Of a stretch of 64,000 nucleotides of DNA, positions 46,674 to 58,469 are shown piece after piece. The DNA is taken from the NCBI GenBank assembly GCA_030762175.1, contig CM060831.1, positions 78,436,501 through 78,500,500 of the forward strand, given 5' to 3'. Within the stretch, counting starts at the first letter, position 1, and every line of letters begins with the position of its first letter. The notes beneath the pieces are model-generated. The model was given only the letters and a program-made list of their open reading frames with translations. It was not told the DNA's origin and searched no databases. The position numbers and the translations under genes were made by a program. This DNA is from Metallyticus violacea. Lineage: Eukaryota; Arthropoda; Insecta; Mantodea; Metallyticidae.

Positions 46674-48161
46674 GAATTAAATGTTAGAAAGATAAAACAG
46701 GTACAGAAGATTAGATGGAATAAAACAATGCGTATGCGTATTTCGTTGGTAAATATGAAATGCCAATCGATTGTGTGATAAAAATGACTAACGTTAACAA
46801 CTCGATCTCAGTTTACATATAGCTCGAACTTTGCTCTTGAATCTGGTTTACATGCACTTGCTAATATAACTCTAAAACAGATCACCTATGCCTTCCTTCA
46901 AGCAAAGTTTCTCCTCTCTGTTACTAGAAGACAAAACAGTTTCCATGGCATTCAGGTATTCATTACACGTCATGAAATTTACCTCTAATGTATTTTTAAT
47001 TCTGAGTTAAAATATACGAGTATAATTAGAACCTTACCATAGGGCATAGAATTTTCATGATTTTAATTTATATTGGGTTTTTTGTGTTCTTTATGGTCCC
47101 TCGAGGAATGTTTTGTGATTTCATTCGGATGTTCATAACAATGTGAGATACTCTGTTACGTTGCACCACCCTGAGTAAACAATAATTATAGTAGTTTATT
47201 CATGCCCTGTTATTAGCAGAGAGAAAGTAGAGAGTAGAGGATGAAATGACAATCGGAAAACAGGCAAATAAAAAGATCCTTAACGGTTACGGAATAGTTT
47301 TATATAGGCATTTAAATCAAAACAAATCCATTTACTTAGGCAATGAAGGTGTTTTATAAAAAATTTCTGTATTATCTTCACAGAAAATTAAATACCCTTA
47401 CATTTTAAAATGACAGTGTATGACCAAAAATTGATCCATATTTTCCATAGTAAATCCTAAAGTTTTGTTACTTAAAAAACTCTTGTAACCAGAAAATAAA
47501 CTTTCCACATCAAGAAGCATACAGGCGGAAACTAAAGATCAGGAATTAGTAGGCATTTGACATCTTAACACAGAGCTCAACTGGTCCATTCCGGATTGTG
47601 CTTTCTCGAAGTTTTGTGCCAACATAAATCCTTGTGAAGTTTTTTAGTGATTGTTGCTGCAAAAGAGTCAAGCCCCTCTACTTCAATTTATTGAAAATCG
47701 TAGGAATTTCACTGGAATTAGCTGCAATATATGAAGTTTTTATACACACTGTTGTTGTTTTCTTCAGAGTTCTGAATAAAATTTTACTCACATGTTATCC
47801 AAAATAAAATACACAGATTTCAATTTAAAATATTAATTTTCAATATTTTCTAAAATACTATTGTTAAAATTATTTCATGTTGCTATAGAAGACGACGTTT
47901 TTGGAAATTTGTCATCAGCATTTATTTACTGTTAGTTTTGTTTGTTGACATATTCAGGAATAAATCAATACTTAGTACTCAACAAAACTAACAGCGTGAG
48001 CAAACAACTCTGCTCATACATTTCAAGTAAACTGAACTGTATTCTAATTTTAGTTTGTCAATAATTAGAATGCAGCGCTAAGAATATTGTGACCAAATAT
48101 GACAGCAGGCACTAACATAAAGGGATTGTGTTGGAAGTTATAATATTTAGAGGTACAGAAG

Positions 48162-48165
<4 letters not shown>

Positions 48166-48193
<28 letters not shown>
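48166..48193. repeat. Poly(A) tract
   Basis: A run of 28 A residues. No upstream SINE or LINE sequence is recognised, so it is not clearly a retrotransposon tail. Confidence 0.9.
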
Positions 48194-48194
<1 letters not shown>

Positions 48195-49091
48195 TAATAA
48201 CCACAACAGACCCTTATTGCAATAAAATAGATACTCGTCATCAAAATGGGCTGGTGTAAGCCCTATCAACACTTATATATTGGATTCTTTAATCATAGAA
48301 AGAATATAGCTAGCAAAAGCCTAAAAAATTGAGCAATAGAACAAAATAGACATAAAGGACAACATCCGCTCTCTAGTTCATCGCTTCCCTTTCTTTATCT
48401 TTATGCTTATAAATAGAGGATTGTTACAATTTCCAAATGTTATTATTGTGTTCCTCTATTTCAAATAATGCCATAAGCCGTTCCAGGCAAATTGGCAATT
48501 TCTATTACACGTGTGATGTTTAAAACTGGGAGCGCTCGGTAGGAACAGAATATAATTCAAAGAAACAATGACCGTGATTATGAAAACATAGCGGGCAACA
48601 TTATTAGAACCATTTTTATAAAACGTCCTCAGTTACATATATTTATTACATGATACCGTTTTTTTGTGCATGTTTAATGCATTTAAAACTATGAATTGGG
48701 AATAGGAAGTTAGTTATTGTAGTGCAGAGGTCAGATCGAAACATTAATACCCCATAATTATTTATGTAATACTAGGTAACGTTGAGTATAATATTGTCTA
48801 CACAGTAACTAAACTTTGATCCCTACCACAACAAAGTAAACTAAATTAACGAAATCTAAAAGTATTTTCAGAAGATTTTTCAGATTATTTTTCCATTGAG
48901 CAGAATTTTATTGTGTCACATGTTTTAAGTATTTGAGAAATGTGGCTAAATGACAGATAAATCATTCCTTAAATTTCGAAAAATGAGATCACCATAATTT
49001 TTAGCAGTAGCAACTATTTTGCTTTTTAAGTGATGGTAGTGATGAATATTTTAATATAGATCTTTGCTGCTAGCTTTCAGGATCGAAAGTA

Positions 49092-49092
49092 C

Positions 49093-49146
<54 letters not shown>

Positions 49147-49147
49147 A
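49092..49147. repeat. (GT)n microsatellite
   Basis: About 27 GT units with one GC interruption. It abuts the mar-3 relic exactly where the first catalytic box should continue. Confidence 0.96.
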
Positions 49148-49740
49148 TGTAAATTTCATTGGCTGTGATTACCCCTGAAAGAAATTCCGCATCTTCCTGT
49201 AACATCACCTTCAACTGCTTACAAATCTGTACGCGAACGTTCTTTTGTTCGAAAATCAGCAGTTTTGAAACCGGCCGTATACAAACACGTCTCATGTGCA
49301 ATTTTTCAGTTACCAGCGTGTGGGTGGCACCCAGTGAAATTTTCAAAATTTCTGAAAATGTTCTTAATGTTATCCGACGATCCTCTCTCATAATGACAGC
49401 ACCCTCACGGGTGGCCGAGGTCATTAAGCTCGTTAGCGGGAGGTCTGGGGTTCAAATCCCGCCAGGAGCGTTATTCTTCCAGACTGAGGTTTTTTCCAGG
49501 TTTTCCTCAGTCCTCATAAATGACAAATGTCAGGGAGGTACTAAACTTAGGTCTGGAACGTTTCCTTCCTTACAAATAATCTTTTCCCAACTTATTTCAT
49601 CTCATGTATCATCAGTGTTCACTGCCTGTGGTGCCTCTGTAGCAAAAACGGGCGTTAAACAGTATTTATTCACTCACAATGACAACAGTGTTTCCTTACA
49701 TCAAAGCACAAACTGCAGTGTCGCGTCCACCTTCTTTTCA
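49148..49740 (-). pseudogene. mar-3 relic 3: mariner N-terminal part, split by a SINE-A
   Basis: On the minus strand the frame gives REDRRITLRTFSEILKISLG (about 49330-49390), then THTLVTEKLHMRRV (second helix of the bipartite DNA-binding domain), then KLLIFEQKNVRVQICKQLK. It ends at FLSGVITANEIY, where mariners have GDET-W. The catalytic aspartate is replaced and the frame runs into the GT microsatellite at 49147, so the catalytic core is missing. SINE-A copy A13 splits the N-terminal side. Beyond it, a decayed match continues to about 49740. Confidence 0.8.
49397..49672 (+). mobile_element. SINE-A copy A13, inserted in mar-3 relic 3
   Basis: The head GGTGGCCGAGGTCATTAAG, B box GGTTCAAATCCCG, body and tail CGGGCGTTAAACAGTATTTATT are present. 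About 8 bp is missing in the anticodon-arm region. The flanks CTCATAATGACA (49385-49396) and CTCACAATGACA (49673-49684) are a 12-bp target-site duplication with one mismatch. Confidence 0.93.
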
Positions 49741-50439
49741 AATTCTTTTCCCTATTTAAATTTTGTGTGATAAGTTTCCTGTGACATTACTTGGGCCTCA
49801 GGTGAACATTTGAGACGATAGCAGACTTTGGTCGCGTGTCACTTCTCACAGGTGGGAACCAGAAGTGACAGTGATATCACGCGTACATTAACAAAAATTA
49901 TAAAGTTAAAGCTTTAAGCGAGAAATTCTGTCTTGCTCTAGGAAAGTGAATTACATTTAGTTTCCAAGATATCTTTACTTTTTAAATCTAAGATGCTGAA
50001 ATACCAACTGCTTAGTTTAAGCATTTTAACTCCCGCATGTACTTATTTTCTTTCTACTGCCAGCTTTCATGTTTCATAACTAAGCTGTACCTCGAGCATG
50101 GGTTATCTATATATTTGTTTTCCTATAGTTCTATAGCTAATAGGAAACGAGCAACAAAATCTCTTCCTGTAAAACAGCGGTAGACAGATATCATCTGCAA
50201 CGTAAAACAATGAAAATACCTGGAATAGAGTGGCATGCATCGAGAATTCGTCACAAAAAAACGCTGCAGGAAAAACGTAATGGTGATATATCGCACTTCC
50301 GTTGCAGTCGCCAGGTAACGGTCTGGTTTCCGTGATCTACTGAGACATGACATGACTGCACTACGACCGTCCGACCTTGTTCCGTCCTACTGAGCCACTT
50401 CAGCAGAAAGATACGCAATGCCGTGAGATCAGCAATAAA
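49741..50439. other. Unassigned DNA
   Basis: No recognised feature. The minus-strand frames at 50123-50520 lack family signatures. Confidence 0.45.
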
Positions 50440-50815
50440 ATTGCCACAGAGAGCGAATAAACTGCTAGTTAGCATCTGCCCAAGTGAAATGGAGCGTAAA
50501 GTACGAGAAATATCCCTCATGGATGAAATATCATCTGATTAATTAAGAAAGATGTCGGAACTAAACGACATGGCCCATGTGGAAATGGGATGGACATGCA
50601 ACAAGGCTACCAAGCAGTAGATGGGGACATATAGCTTTTACATGGGATCTAGTATTGGTAGGAGAGGAAGAGGGAGACCGAGAACGAGGTGGGTAGACTC
50701 CTTCAGGAAAGCAACCGGGCAACACAGAATCAGCGTAGCACAGAACCGCAGTACCTGGAAGAGCCTAGGTACAGAGCTGCAGAAAGAAAAGAACAACCGA
50801 AGCCAAAAGTGAAAC
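50440..50815 (+). pseudogene. LINE polymerase C-terminal end (RTE-like)
   Basis: The plus strand reads SEMERKVREISLMDEISSD, then WKWDGHATR with a spaced RW. After a frameshift it reads SSIGRRGRGRPRTRWVDSF, then KATGQHRISVAQNRSTWKSL and a stop near 50810. The order MER-LGISL, W-W-GH-R, GRRxRGRPxTRW, AQxRxxW is characteristic of the C-terminus of RTE-type endonuclease-reverse transcriptases in arthropods. The catalytic domains are not present in the window. mar-1 copy 3 begins about 175 bp downstream. Confidence 0.75.
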
Positions 50816-50989
50816 TTAGAACAAAAAACCTAAATAGAATCACTTGAACCGTCTAGTTAAATTGTGTTAAAATAAGAAACATTATAGACTTAACAAACTC
50901 CTAGGGACAATAGCTCACATGGACTAGTTCACCATATGAGAAATCAATGAGCCTCAGCTTGCGAAGGCCCTAACCCTGGGTGGGACATA

Positions 50990-52237
50990 TGAGGGTAAGT
51001 CCCTAACCATTTTCTAAGTATGATAAAGACAAAAACTATGTTTCACTTTTCACTACAGTTACCCCTTATTGCAATGCACTTCTCACATCTTTCAATTAAT
51101 ATTTCAATCCTCCACCCAAAAATTCAGGAGTCTGCAAAATGGGCATAAACAGCATCCACCACTTCTTCGTCACACTTAAATTTCCTCCCTAGAAGGTTCT
51201 TCTTGAGTTTTGAGAAGAGGAAACAGTCACTGGGAGCTAGATCTGGGCTGTACGGTGGATGGTCGATTTCCTTGAAGCCACATTTCTTCATTATTTTACA
51301 AGAGCTGTGTGCAAGGGCGCGTTGTCGTGAATAAGGCGTACATCACCACTCAGCTTTCCTCGGCTTTTCTCTTTGATAGAAGCACGAAGTCTGCGCAGTA
51401 AGCCAGCATAGTACTCCCCGTTTACTGTGTTCCTCCCCTTGAAGTCAATGAAGAGCATTTCTTCACAGTTTCAAAAGATTGTGGCCATGATCTTCTTGGT
51501 TGACTGAGTGACTTTGGCTTTTCCGGCGGTGCTTCGCCAGGTTTACGCCCGCCACTCCATTGATTCTCTTTTGGACAAAGGATCATATTAGAGGGCCATA
51601 GTTTCATATCCTGTAACAATGGTTGGCGAAACCTCTCTCTCTCGTTGCTACGGCAGAGATTCAAAAATGCCTTATAACAGATGTCTCTTTGCTGCTTTTG
51701 GACTGAGGAAAGAAATCTAGGTACCCATCTTGCACTAATCTTATTCATGTCTAAATGTCCATGAGTAATTCGAAGGGGACTGTTGTTTTAGAAAGGCTCA
51801 ACCTTGCTGCTATTTCTGTAACTTTGAGTCGCCGGTCTTCCATAATTTCTCCTTCCACAAGAGCGATGTTTTCAGGAGTGAGCACCTCCAAGAGCTGACC
51901 TGAACGCTCATCGTCTTCAATGCTTTCTCGAGCCATTCCAAAAAGTTTGGCTCTTTCTTTTACGGTAGAATATGAGAGGAATGCTTTCCCATACACACCG
52001 TGCAATTGCTGTTTAATTTAATTTAGAGTAAGTCCTTCTTTTGTGAAGAACTTAATAACAGCTCGAAACTCCATTTTGAACATGTCACACAGCCTTCTTT
52101 ATGCAACTATATCTAAACAACTGAACACTGCGGAGCGGAAGTAATTTACTAAAAAGATAAGGTATGGCACCTATTACGGCTTTTGTGAGGGCGATAACCC
52201 TTATCGGCGAGACCGGTAACTTATGGGCCCACCCTCG
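50990..52237 (-). mobile_element. mar-1 copy 3: dead mariner with ancestral frame over the linker
   Basis: TA dinucleotides flank it (50988-50989, 52238-52239). The right inverted repeat (minus-strand 5' end) is nearly intact. The left one has lost about 13 bp after GAGGGTAAGTCC. The minus-strand frame LFGMARESIEDDERSGQLL runs through ENIALVEGEIMEDRRLKVTEI without the 4-bp duplication seen in copies 1 and 4. The first catalytic aspartate is tyrosine (TGYET, 51606-51608). The second (HDNAPLHT) and third (APSD) aspartates remain, though a frameshift separates the halves. The regulatory and catalytic layout is otherwise as in copy 1. Confidence 0.93.
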
Positions 52238-52239
52238 TA

Positions 52240-53890
52240 AGTGGCTTAAATCATTCACTCATTCACATGTATATAACACATTTGTATGTACTTCTTCAGG
52301 TTCATTCCTGCTTTTATGTGGGTTCATATGTTTCATTTCACTTAATCTAGATATCTATATAATGTTGCAGAGCAGTGTTTCCCATACTGCGGTTCACTAT
52401 CTCCCTGGCAGGTTCTCCCAATCTTGCAAAGGGTTGGCCAACATTTTCCTCAAATGACTGATTTTGAGCTTTTTTATTGAAATAGAATTATTATAATTTG
52501 CACCTGGAATACAGAACTGTGCTACCATCCATTAGATTACTGTTTTTAGTTCTTTGAAATGAGGCATATGAAGAATATAGTTTCTTTAGTCTATTATAAG
52601 TGGAAGACTTTGATTATAGACACGGAAATATAAAGTTACAGACAGAGGAGCACAATAATGTACACGCCCACTATTCTGTGGCGTTAGAAATTGAATAGTA
52701 ACAGGCGGATAGTTTCCCAGTTTATCACAAAGAGGAGAAAAGATATAAAATTTTGTTATTATAATTGGTTTTTGGCTAAGTTTAAAGCGGCTGTTCTCAG
52801 TTTTAGCAAATAAAGACATAACAAACTCTTTTGCATCTACATATTTGTGAGAAGGATCTATATTTTCATGCGTATATTTACAAAATTATTCGGAAAATAG
52901 TTTTTGGCTGAAAGTGACCTGAAACTCTATTTAGCTTCCGTGGTTCCTGACTTCAAATTTCTATGCCATCCAAAGCAATCACATTCTTTTCATTGAATTT
53001 AAATGAAGAGTTGGTAAATATAAGAAGAATGGGAAGAAAGTAATGGCATCATAGTGACAAATCATTTATTCTAGAACTTGGAGACTTTTAAATTCCTTCA
53101 ACATAATTCCATTGCTACATTTATCACCCGCTGTCACACTTCTGGAAGACCTGGATATTCCTAGCTAAGCTTTTATTATTTTTTTTTTTTTTTTGCGCCT
53201 TATTGCAACATTGAAGTATGGCTTGTTCTGACTTCTGCGGCTAACTCCCTTACTGTCCATTAACGACCCATCTCCATTATATCAAATGAATGTAATCCGC
53301 TTCAACGTAGTTAATTTTTCACTGCGTATAAAATGTAGGAAAATTCTCTGAAAAAATAAATTCTTCGATCAAAGATACTAGATAATTTTTAAGGCACTAA
53401 TGCTATCAGAGGTCTGGATAAATAGCAGAAGTATTTTCGTGAGCAGCTTTTACAATACTGGGAGAAAGGTAAGCTTTTGATATTATATAATATCGTATTT
53501 AACACCAAATAAGTTGCAGCGTTGGCATCACCAACTTCGGACAGACCTGCTGCCCCACCTTGAACATCTCTAACAGTAACTTGTCGTTAGATTTCCACGA
53601 GTGCTTACAATCCTTATAGGAAATGTCATTTCGAGCAACAGGTGACATGTTTCACCACTCAAGAGATACAACTTCGTGAGCTTCTTTGCTCTTCCTCTAC
53701 TAGCAAGTTAATTGCAATGTTACCTTCCTAAAATGAAGTACTTTCTACAAAGATACTATTACGTTGAAAGATAGATAGGTCGCACGTTTTCCCCTACCTC
53801 CTCTACCAAAGTGTACTTTACTGTAATGTCTGCCTATTCCATTCCTATTTATATCTAATAGGTACCATAATGGATGATCAAGAACAACTA
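52240..53890. other. Unassigned DNA
   Basis: A hAT-like terminal motif (CAGTGTTTCCCATACTGCGG at 52374-52393) is present without a matching partner, so no hAT element is called. A poly(T) run of about 20 lies at 53175-53194. Otherwise nothing is recognised. Confidence 0.4.
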
Positions 53891-53894
53891 AGAA

Positions 53895-54010
53895 TGATGT
53901 TTTAATCTTTTTCAATGTAGTCCCCTTTTACTTGAATGCACTGCTTAGAACTTTATGCCAGTCCTCGAACATGTAATGCAGATTTTTTTGCCAAATCTAT
54001 GAGAATCGTC
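53895..54010 (-). pseudogene. Mariner C-terminal scrap
   Basis: On the minus strand MFEDWHKVL is followed after a one-base shift by CIQVKGDYIEKD and a stop. This is the usual carboxyl end of mariner transposases (ending -RC-x-x-x-GDYFEKD-). Nothing upstream of the tail is recognisable, so this is a short terminal piece. Confidence 0.6.
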
Positions 54011-54108
54011 GAACATTTCTTGAGTACTTTTAGAGTTCTCAAATCAATGCCCCGAAGCCTTTACTGACAGGACATCATATTGCAACATAACATATTTTCT
54101 GCACAACT

Positions 54109-54965
54109 TAACTTCTTTTTGCAAAGTTAAATATTGTAAATTATTTTTTTGTTATCAAAATTAACATTTTGTTTCTAGTACTCATTTTTTATTATAAACC
54201 GCGGAGTGAAAATATTTTTGTGCTTGCAACATTAGATTTTTTGCATCACATAACGTCTTTTTGAAAAGTTAAATATTGTAACCGATTCTGTTTCACGTTT
54301 TTTTTCACAAACATGCATATTTTATTTCTGAACATGTGTTTTCGGTTAGCAAAATGAATTAAGCTGGCTGGAATGATATCCAGTCTAATGTCGGCATAAA
54401 GTTTTAGTTGTCTTGCTTTAAAAATAAAATGATAATGCTACGTGCTAAGTTTTCGGAGCATCCATATTGGAGAACAGCACCTGCTGTTAGTGAATTTCTA
54501 AATGAAATTCCTACAACTACCAGCTTATGAAGAAGTTTGTGCAAAATCGCGATAATAAGGAAGTTGTGAGCAGTTACTCTTCAGAATTTAAAAACAGATA
54601 TATTACTGAATGTAATCGTGGTCAAAATACTGGCATTTTATTATTCACTGGCAGCAATGGTATATTTTTAAGTGTTTAGAAATCGCTTACAAGTGAAACG
54701 AACGTGTGTATTTTTGTGTTCTCTAATAATTGAAAGCACACACCGTACTTTGGATGGTTGCATTCAAACTTTGGGAATAGGAAAATGTTAATACAGCTAT
54801 ATACTTTATTATGCTTAAACTGTATTTGAAAAACTGTATAATTCTGTAAGAAATTAAATACAAATTAATAAAAAATTCTTCTTATGGAAAGTTAAACATT
54901 GAAAACTACTAGTTTTCATTTTTTCGGAAACAGGTATATTTTATTTGTCAACATGTTATTGAGTT
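54109..54965. repeat. Three diverged direct repeats of about 80 bp
   Basis: Copies begin near 54109, 54249 and 54876. Each contains CTTTTTG- or CTTATGG-AAAGTTAAA-ATTG, then a T-rich stretch, then A(T)nTATTTTATTT or similar, then AACATGT. A weaker fourth copy may lie near 55055. They are not in known element order. Confidence 0.5.
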
Positions 54966-55264
54966 ACTATTAAATAAACAAATATTTTCACAATTTACCA
55001 TTTTGGTTGCAGCGTAGTCACTATTTTTATAATAAGTATTATTTATATATTTAAAGTTAATTATTGGAAATACAACATTTACCTTTTTATTTCCCACCAC
55101 CGTCTGCTTAATACATGTTAGTTGCCCAGCCACATACTCATTAATGTTCCTACCATTTTGTAATTAGCATTTTTAATTGCTATATCATTATATTTTTAGT
55201 TCCTACTTATTCCAGCATTGTAGTTCACCATTTTTAATTAGTAGTTTTTAATATTCGTGTATAA

Positions 55265-55545
55265 ACCGCAATGCTTAGTTCACAGATTTGCCACCAGGGA
55301 CTTCCGTCCACCATTTTCCTTCCTCCCATTTACTTCACAGTTTAGACACCAAGCGCTTCCCCCATCGCCTTTTTCCTTAATCCAGTTTAATTCACAGTTT
55401 TGCTGCCACTATTGTAGTTGAAATATATGCCTTTTTTAATTCAACTCATGTTTAGTGCACAAATACCCCGCCATTCTCCTTAATCCCGTTTACTTCACAA
55501 TTTTCCCGCCAAAACTTACACTGTCCATCATTTTACTTCGCATCT
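55265..55545. repeat. Degenerate repeats upstream of the Penelope-like RT
   Basis: The pattern CCATTTTCCTTCCTCCC then TTTACTTCACAGTTT recurs in altered form at about 55311, 55364 and 55470, roughly 50-105 bp apart. It might be a leader or terminal region of the adjacent Penelope-like element, but this is inference. Confidence 0.4.
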
Positions 55546-55721
55546 TTTTATGTATTTTTGTAATTATATATACATATTAATTAAAATAAAATGAGCCCAG
55601 AGTATTCGACTGAATTATCGTGGTAAAACAAAAAAAATTCCATCTAATATTTCACTGTGACAGACCATCTATAACTGGATTTGTACTGGATACTGAAATA
55701 ATTAAACAGAACTTTTAAGAC

Positions 55722-56464
55722 TTGTGCCCAAATGTTGTACTCAGGATGAAATACTTTCGTATCACTGTGGAGGAAAACAATAAAAAGGAACATTGGCCAC
55801 ATTCTAACTTACTTCTGGCCACTATCGATGTGACGTCATTCTATACTAACATTCCCCATTATGAAGGATTAGCTGCTGTTAAACATTTCTTGGACTCTCG
55901 AGCACCTCCTCATATCCCATCCACAGATTTCATTTGTCATCTTGCTTATCTGGTTCTCGCTCGCAGTGCATTTAGTTTTGATAATAAACATTATCTACAA
56001 ATTAAAGGTACTGCGATGGGCACCAGAATGGCACCGTCTTATGCCAATCTTTTTATGGCTCGCTTAGAGGAGGAATTTATTAAGTCAGAACCTTTGGCAC
56101 CGTTATTATGGCTGAGATATATTGATGATATATTCGTGCTTTGGACTTACAGCTCAGAATCTCTCGATCAGTTCCTTACTAATCTTAACTCCAAGTTTTC
56201 TGTTAAGTTCAGTTCTTCTGTCTCTGCCAGTGCTGCTACGTTCCTAGATATTGATATTTCTTTATACAATGGCTCTTTTCTTACGTCTGTGCACATTAAG
56301 CCTACCAATTTACAACAGTGTCTTCATTTTGATAGCTGTCATCCCTTGCATATCAAAAGATCTATTCCTTTTTCTCTTTCAATCCGCGACCACCATCTTT
56401 GTAACAACTTTTCATCTCTTGACATATATATTTAAAACCTAGCTCAAAAGTTCCGTAGTTTTCT
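55722..56464 (+). mobile_element. Penelope-like element reverse transcriptase, truncated
   Basis: An open frame of 237 codons (55722-56435) encodes the RT palm. It contains LLATIDVTSFYTNIPH (motif A, Asp at residue 36), KGTAMGTRMAPSYANLFM (motif B), LRYIDDIFVLW (motif C, YIDD at residues 133-136), FLDIDISLYNG and SCHPLHIKRSIPFSLSIR. The SFYTNIPH, GTAMGT and APSYANLFM wording is typical of Penelope-like elements, which copy RNA and in most cases carry a C-terminal GIY-YIG nuclease. All visible catalytic aspartates are kept. A TAA at 56433-56435 interrupts the protein. Eight or so more family-like residues (NLAQKFRSF) follow before the sequence switches to tn-T at about 56460. The nuclease and N-terminus are missing. 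Confidence 0.88.
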
Positions 56465-57067
56465 ACGGTATACGACAATCTTAATAGTTCCCCATAGGTA
56501 GAAGTCCAACGGCGTTAAATCCCAGTCTCACGTGCACATTACTTTGTAGATTTCGCTGTGAGTGCTCAAAACGTTCCAAAAACATAGCCGAGGACGCGGG
56601 GCATGTTGCTATGCGAGGTCTCTGAGAGTTGCCCTTGTGAACATCGCATACGATACCATGAGTCTCAAATTTGTCTCGAATGCGTGCAATTGTTACTCGC
56701 GTTGGCGGTTCTGTTCTGTACACACGTCTCTACTGCCTTTGGACTTCAACAACATTCTCGATTTTCCAATACCACTTCAAAATTGCTTTACGCTGTTCAA
56801 ATGATAATCTCGTCTCCATTTTGTTGTAGCAACGCTAGCATAACGCAATGCGAGTCACGTCTGTTTACAGAACATCATACGATAATTTAGGCTTCATTGT
56901 TCATTGTTGATTTACCTGTCACGTAGCAACGCTATCATAACGTAATGTAAGTCACATCTGTTTACAGAACATCATACTATACATTACTGTTGTTTTCAAT
57001 ACAACTTTGAAATATATTAAATAGATATCTACTGTGAAAGTGTGTATACATTGTTTGGCACCATCGG
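56460..57067 (-). mobile_element. tn-T copy 2: core-deleted, 3'-truncated
   Basis: On the minus strand the inverted repeat GGTGCCAAACAATGTATAC (right end) is followed by a leader with two roughly 55-bp direct repeats (GTAGCAACGCTA/T at 56825 and 56923). Then comes the DUF4817-like domain: EPPTRVTIARIRDKFETHG, CDVHKG, then SAMFLERFEHSQRN. It keeps about 85 bp more of the second DNA-binding half than copy 1. The frame then jumps to a short C-terminal piece near LLPMGNY. The catalytic core is absent. The element is cut at 56460 against the Penelope-like RT, so its other inverted repeat is lost. Confidence 0.85.
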
Positions 57068-57111
57068 TTTATTCCATATATGTAATAATCATAAACCTCA
57101 TGCAGCCCTAA

Positions 57112-57362
57112 ATCATTTGACCGAGGTCATTAAGGTGCGGACTCGTGAACAGAAGATCTGCCGTTCCATTCCCGCCAGGGCCGTTTTCCTCAGTCCTCAT
57201 AAATGGCAAATGCCGGGAAGGTACCCTAAACCTAGGCCTGGAACGTTTCCTTCCTTAAAAAAAAAATCCTTTCCCAATATATCATTTCATCTCATGCATC
57301 ATCAGTGTCCACCGCCTGTGGTGCCTCAGTAGTAAAAACGGGCGTTAAACACTACTCAACTT
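57112..57362 (+). mobile_element. SINE-A copy A14
   Basis: The head is damaged (TTTGACCGAGGTCATTAAGG). The B box reads CCGTTCCATTCCCG, which is weak. About 30 bp is missing between the head and CTCAGTCCTCATAAATGG. The body and tail CGGGCGTTAAACACTACTC are excellent. It lies 45 bp beyond the end of tn-T copy 2. Confidence 0.9.
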
Positions 57363-58469
57363 CAAGCTCTTAGTGTTTTGTACAAGGTGAATCATCACTG
57401 TGGACTTCTCAGTTTCGTGTGCTAGGTTTCTCACAAGTAAGGAATGTTTATTCCTGCATCTTACTTTAGCTCTCAATTATTATTTTTTCATCGAAAATTT
57501 ATATAAGTATCGTATAACAAAAATGCACTATATTTTCAGAGAGACTTTTTGACTCAAAGGGTATCACATTTAATATAAATGAAACAGTGTAAATGTTGAA
57601 AGTGTTCGAATGTCAAACAAAGATCTTGGTTGTCTAAATCTTTTCTAAGTGCCTCAATGGTACATTTGTTAGTAAAATAATAAACTTCTCCTCAAACAAT
57701 TATTAAAAATGAAAATATATACTTAATTTTGGACTTTCAATCTCAATAATACAGTTATTTTCTAATTATATAAATACAGACAATTTAATTTTTAAAAAAA
57801 TACACGTTGATATTTTATTTTATTTCTGGCAACTTTATTTCTGCAATCAACATCTGAGATTTCCAGAGCCTCGAGGCTTAACAAAATAAAATTTCAGCTT
57901 CGCACTTCGGAGCTGAAAATGATATTTGCACATGCCTATAATGTATTAAAAAGCGTAATATATGCTTACATGAAAAAAAATCTTGGTCTATTGAAGTATT
58001 TAATTTTTATTTAGTATACTTTTATTTATTTTGCTTGTTTATTATATATGAAAACACAGAAAATAATTGTCCATCCAGGTCTATCATTTGTCTATTTTTC
58101 ATTCTTCTGGCACATTGAAATTCTAATTTCTTGTATCAATTTAATCGCTCACTGTGCTGTCTTTATAAATTTTCTCTTATTCTTATCTATGTTACTATTA
58201 CAACATATTATATACAAAATATAAGAACCCAGTCTGAGTGTTTGTGTTTTCATTCAGTAGTTCCAAAATTTTCGACATTTTTATAGCAATTATCATTGAA
58301 GTGCATTTATTTTAAAACATATTGATAGTCCATTAATTCATATTGACATCTATTATTTTTTAAATATAAAATACTGAATGAACCTGTAGTGATGCCCTCA
58401 GGGGATGACATTTTTGGGCGTAGCAATTCCGAGGCATCCGAACTAACCTGTTATATTCAAGTGCTGCAT
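57363..58469. other. Unassigned AT-rich DNA
   Basis: No recognised feature over about 1.1 kb. Confidence 0.5.

Larger units (their letters stand above)
46306..49091. other. Mostly unassigned DNA with two simple repeats
   Basis: Apart from the (TA)n tract and a poly(A) tract listed separately, no gene or element is recognised over about 2.8 kb. Confidence 0.45.

Noticed and set aside
49159..49770. 203-codon plus-strand open frame
   Set aside because: It is the antisense of mar-3 relic 3 fused to the inserted SINE-A, not a gene.
52374..52393. hAT-like terminal inverted repeat CAGTGTTTCCCATACTGCGG
   Set aside because: No matching inverted partner, 8-bp duplication or hAT transposase motif was found nearby, so a single motif is not enough.
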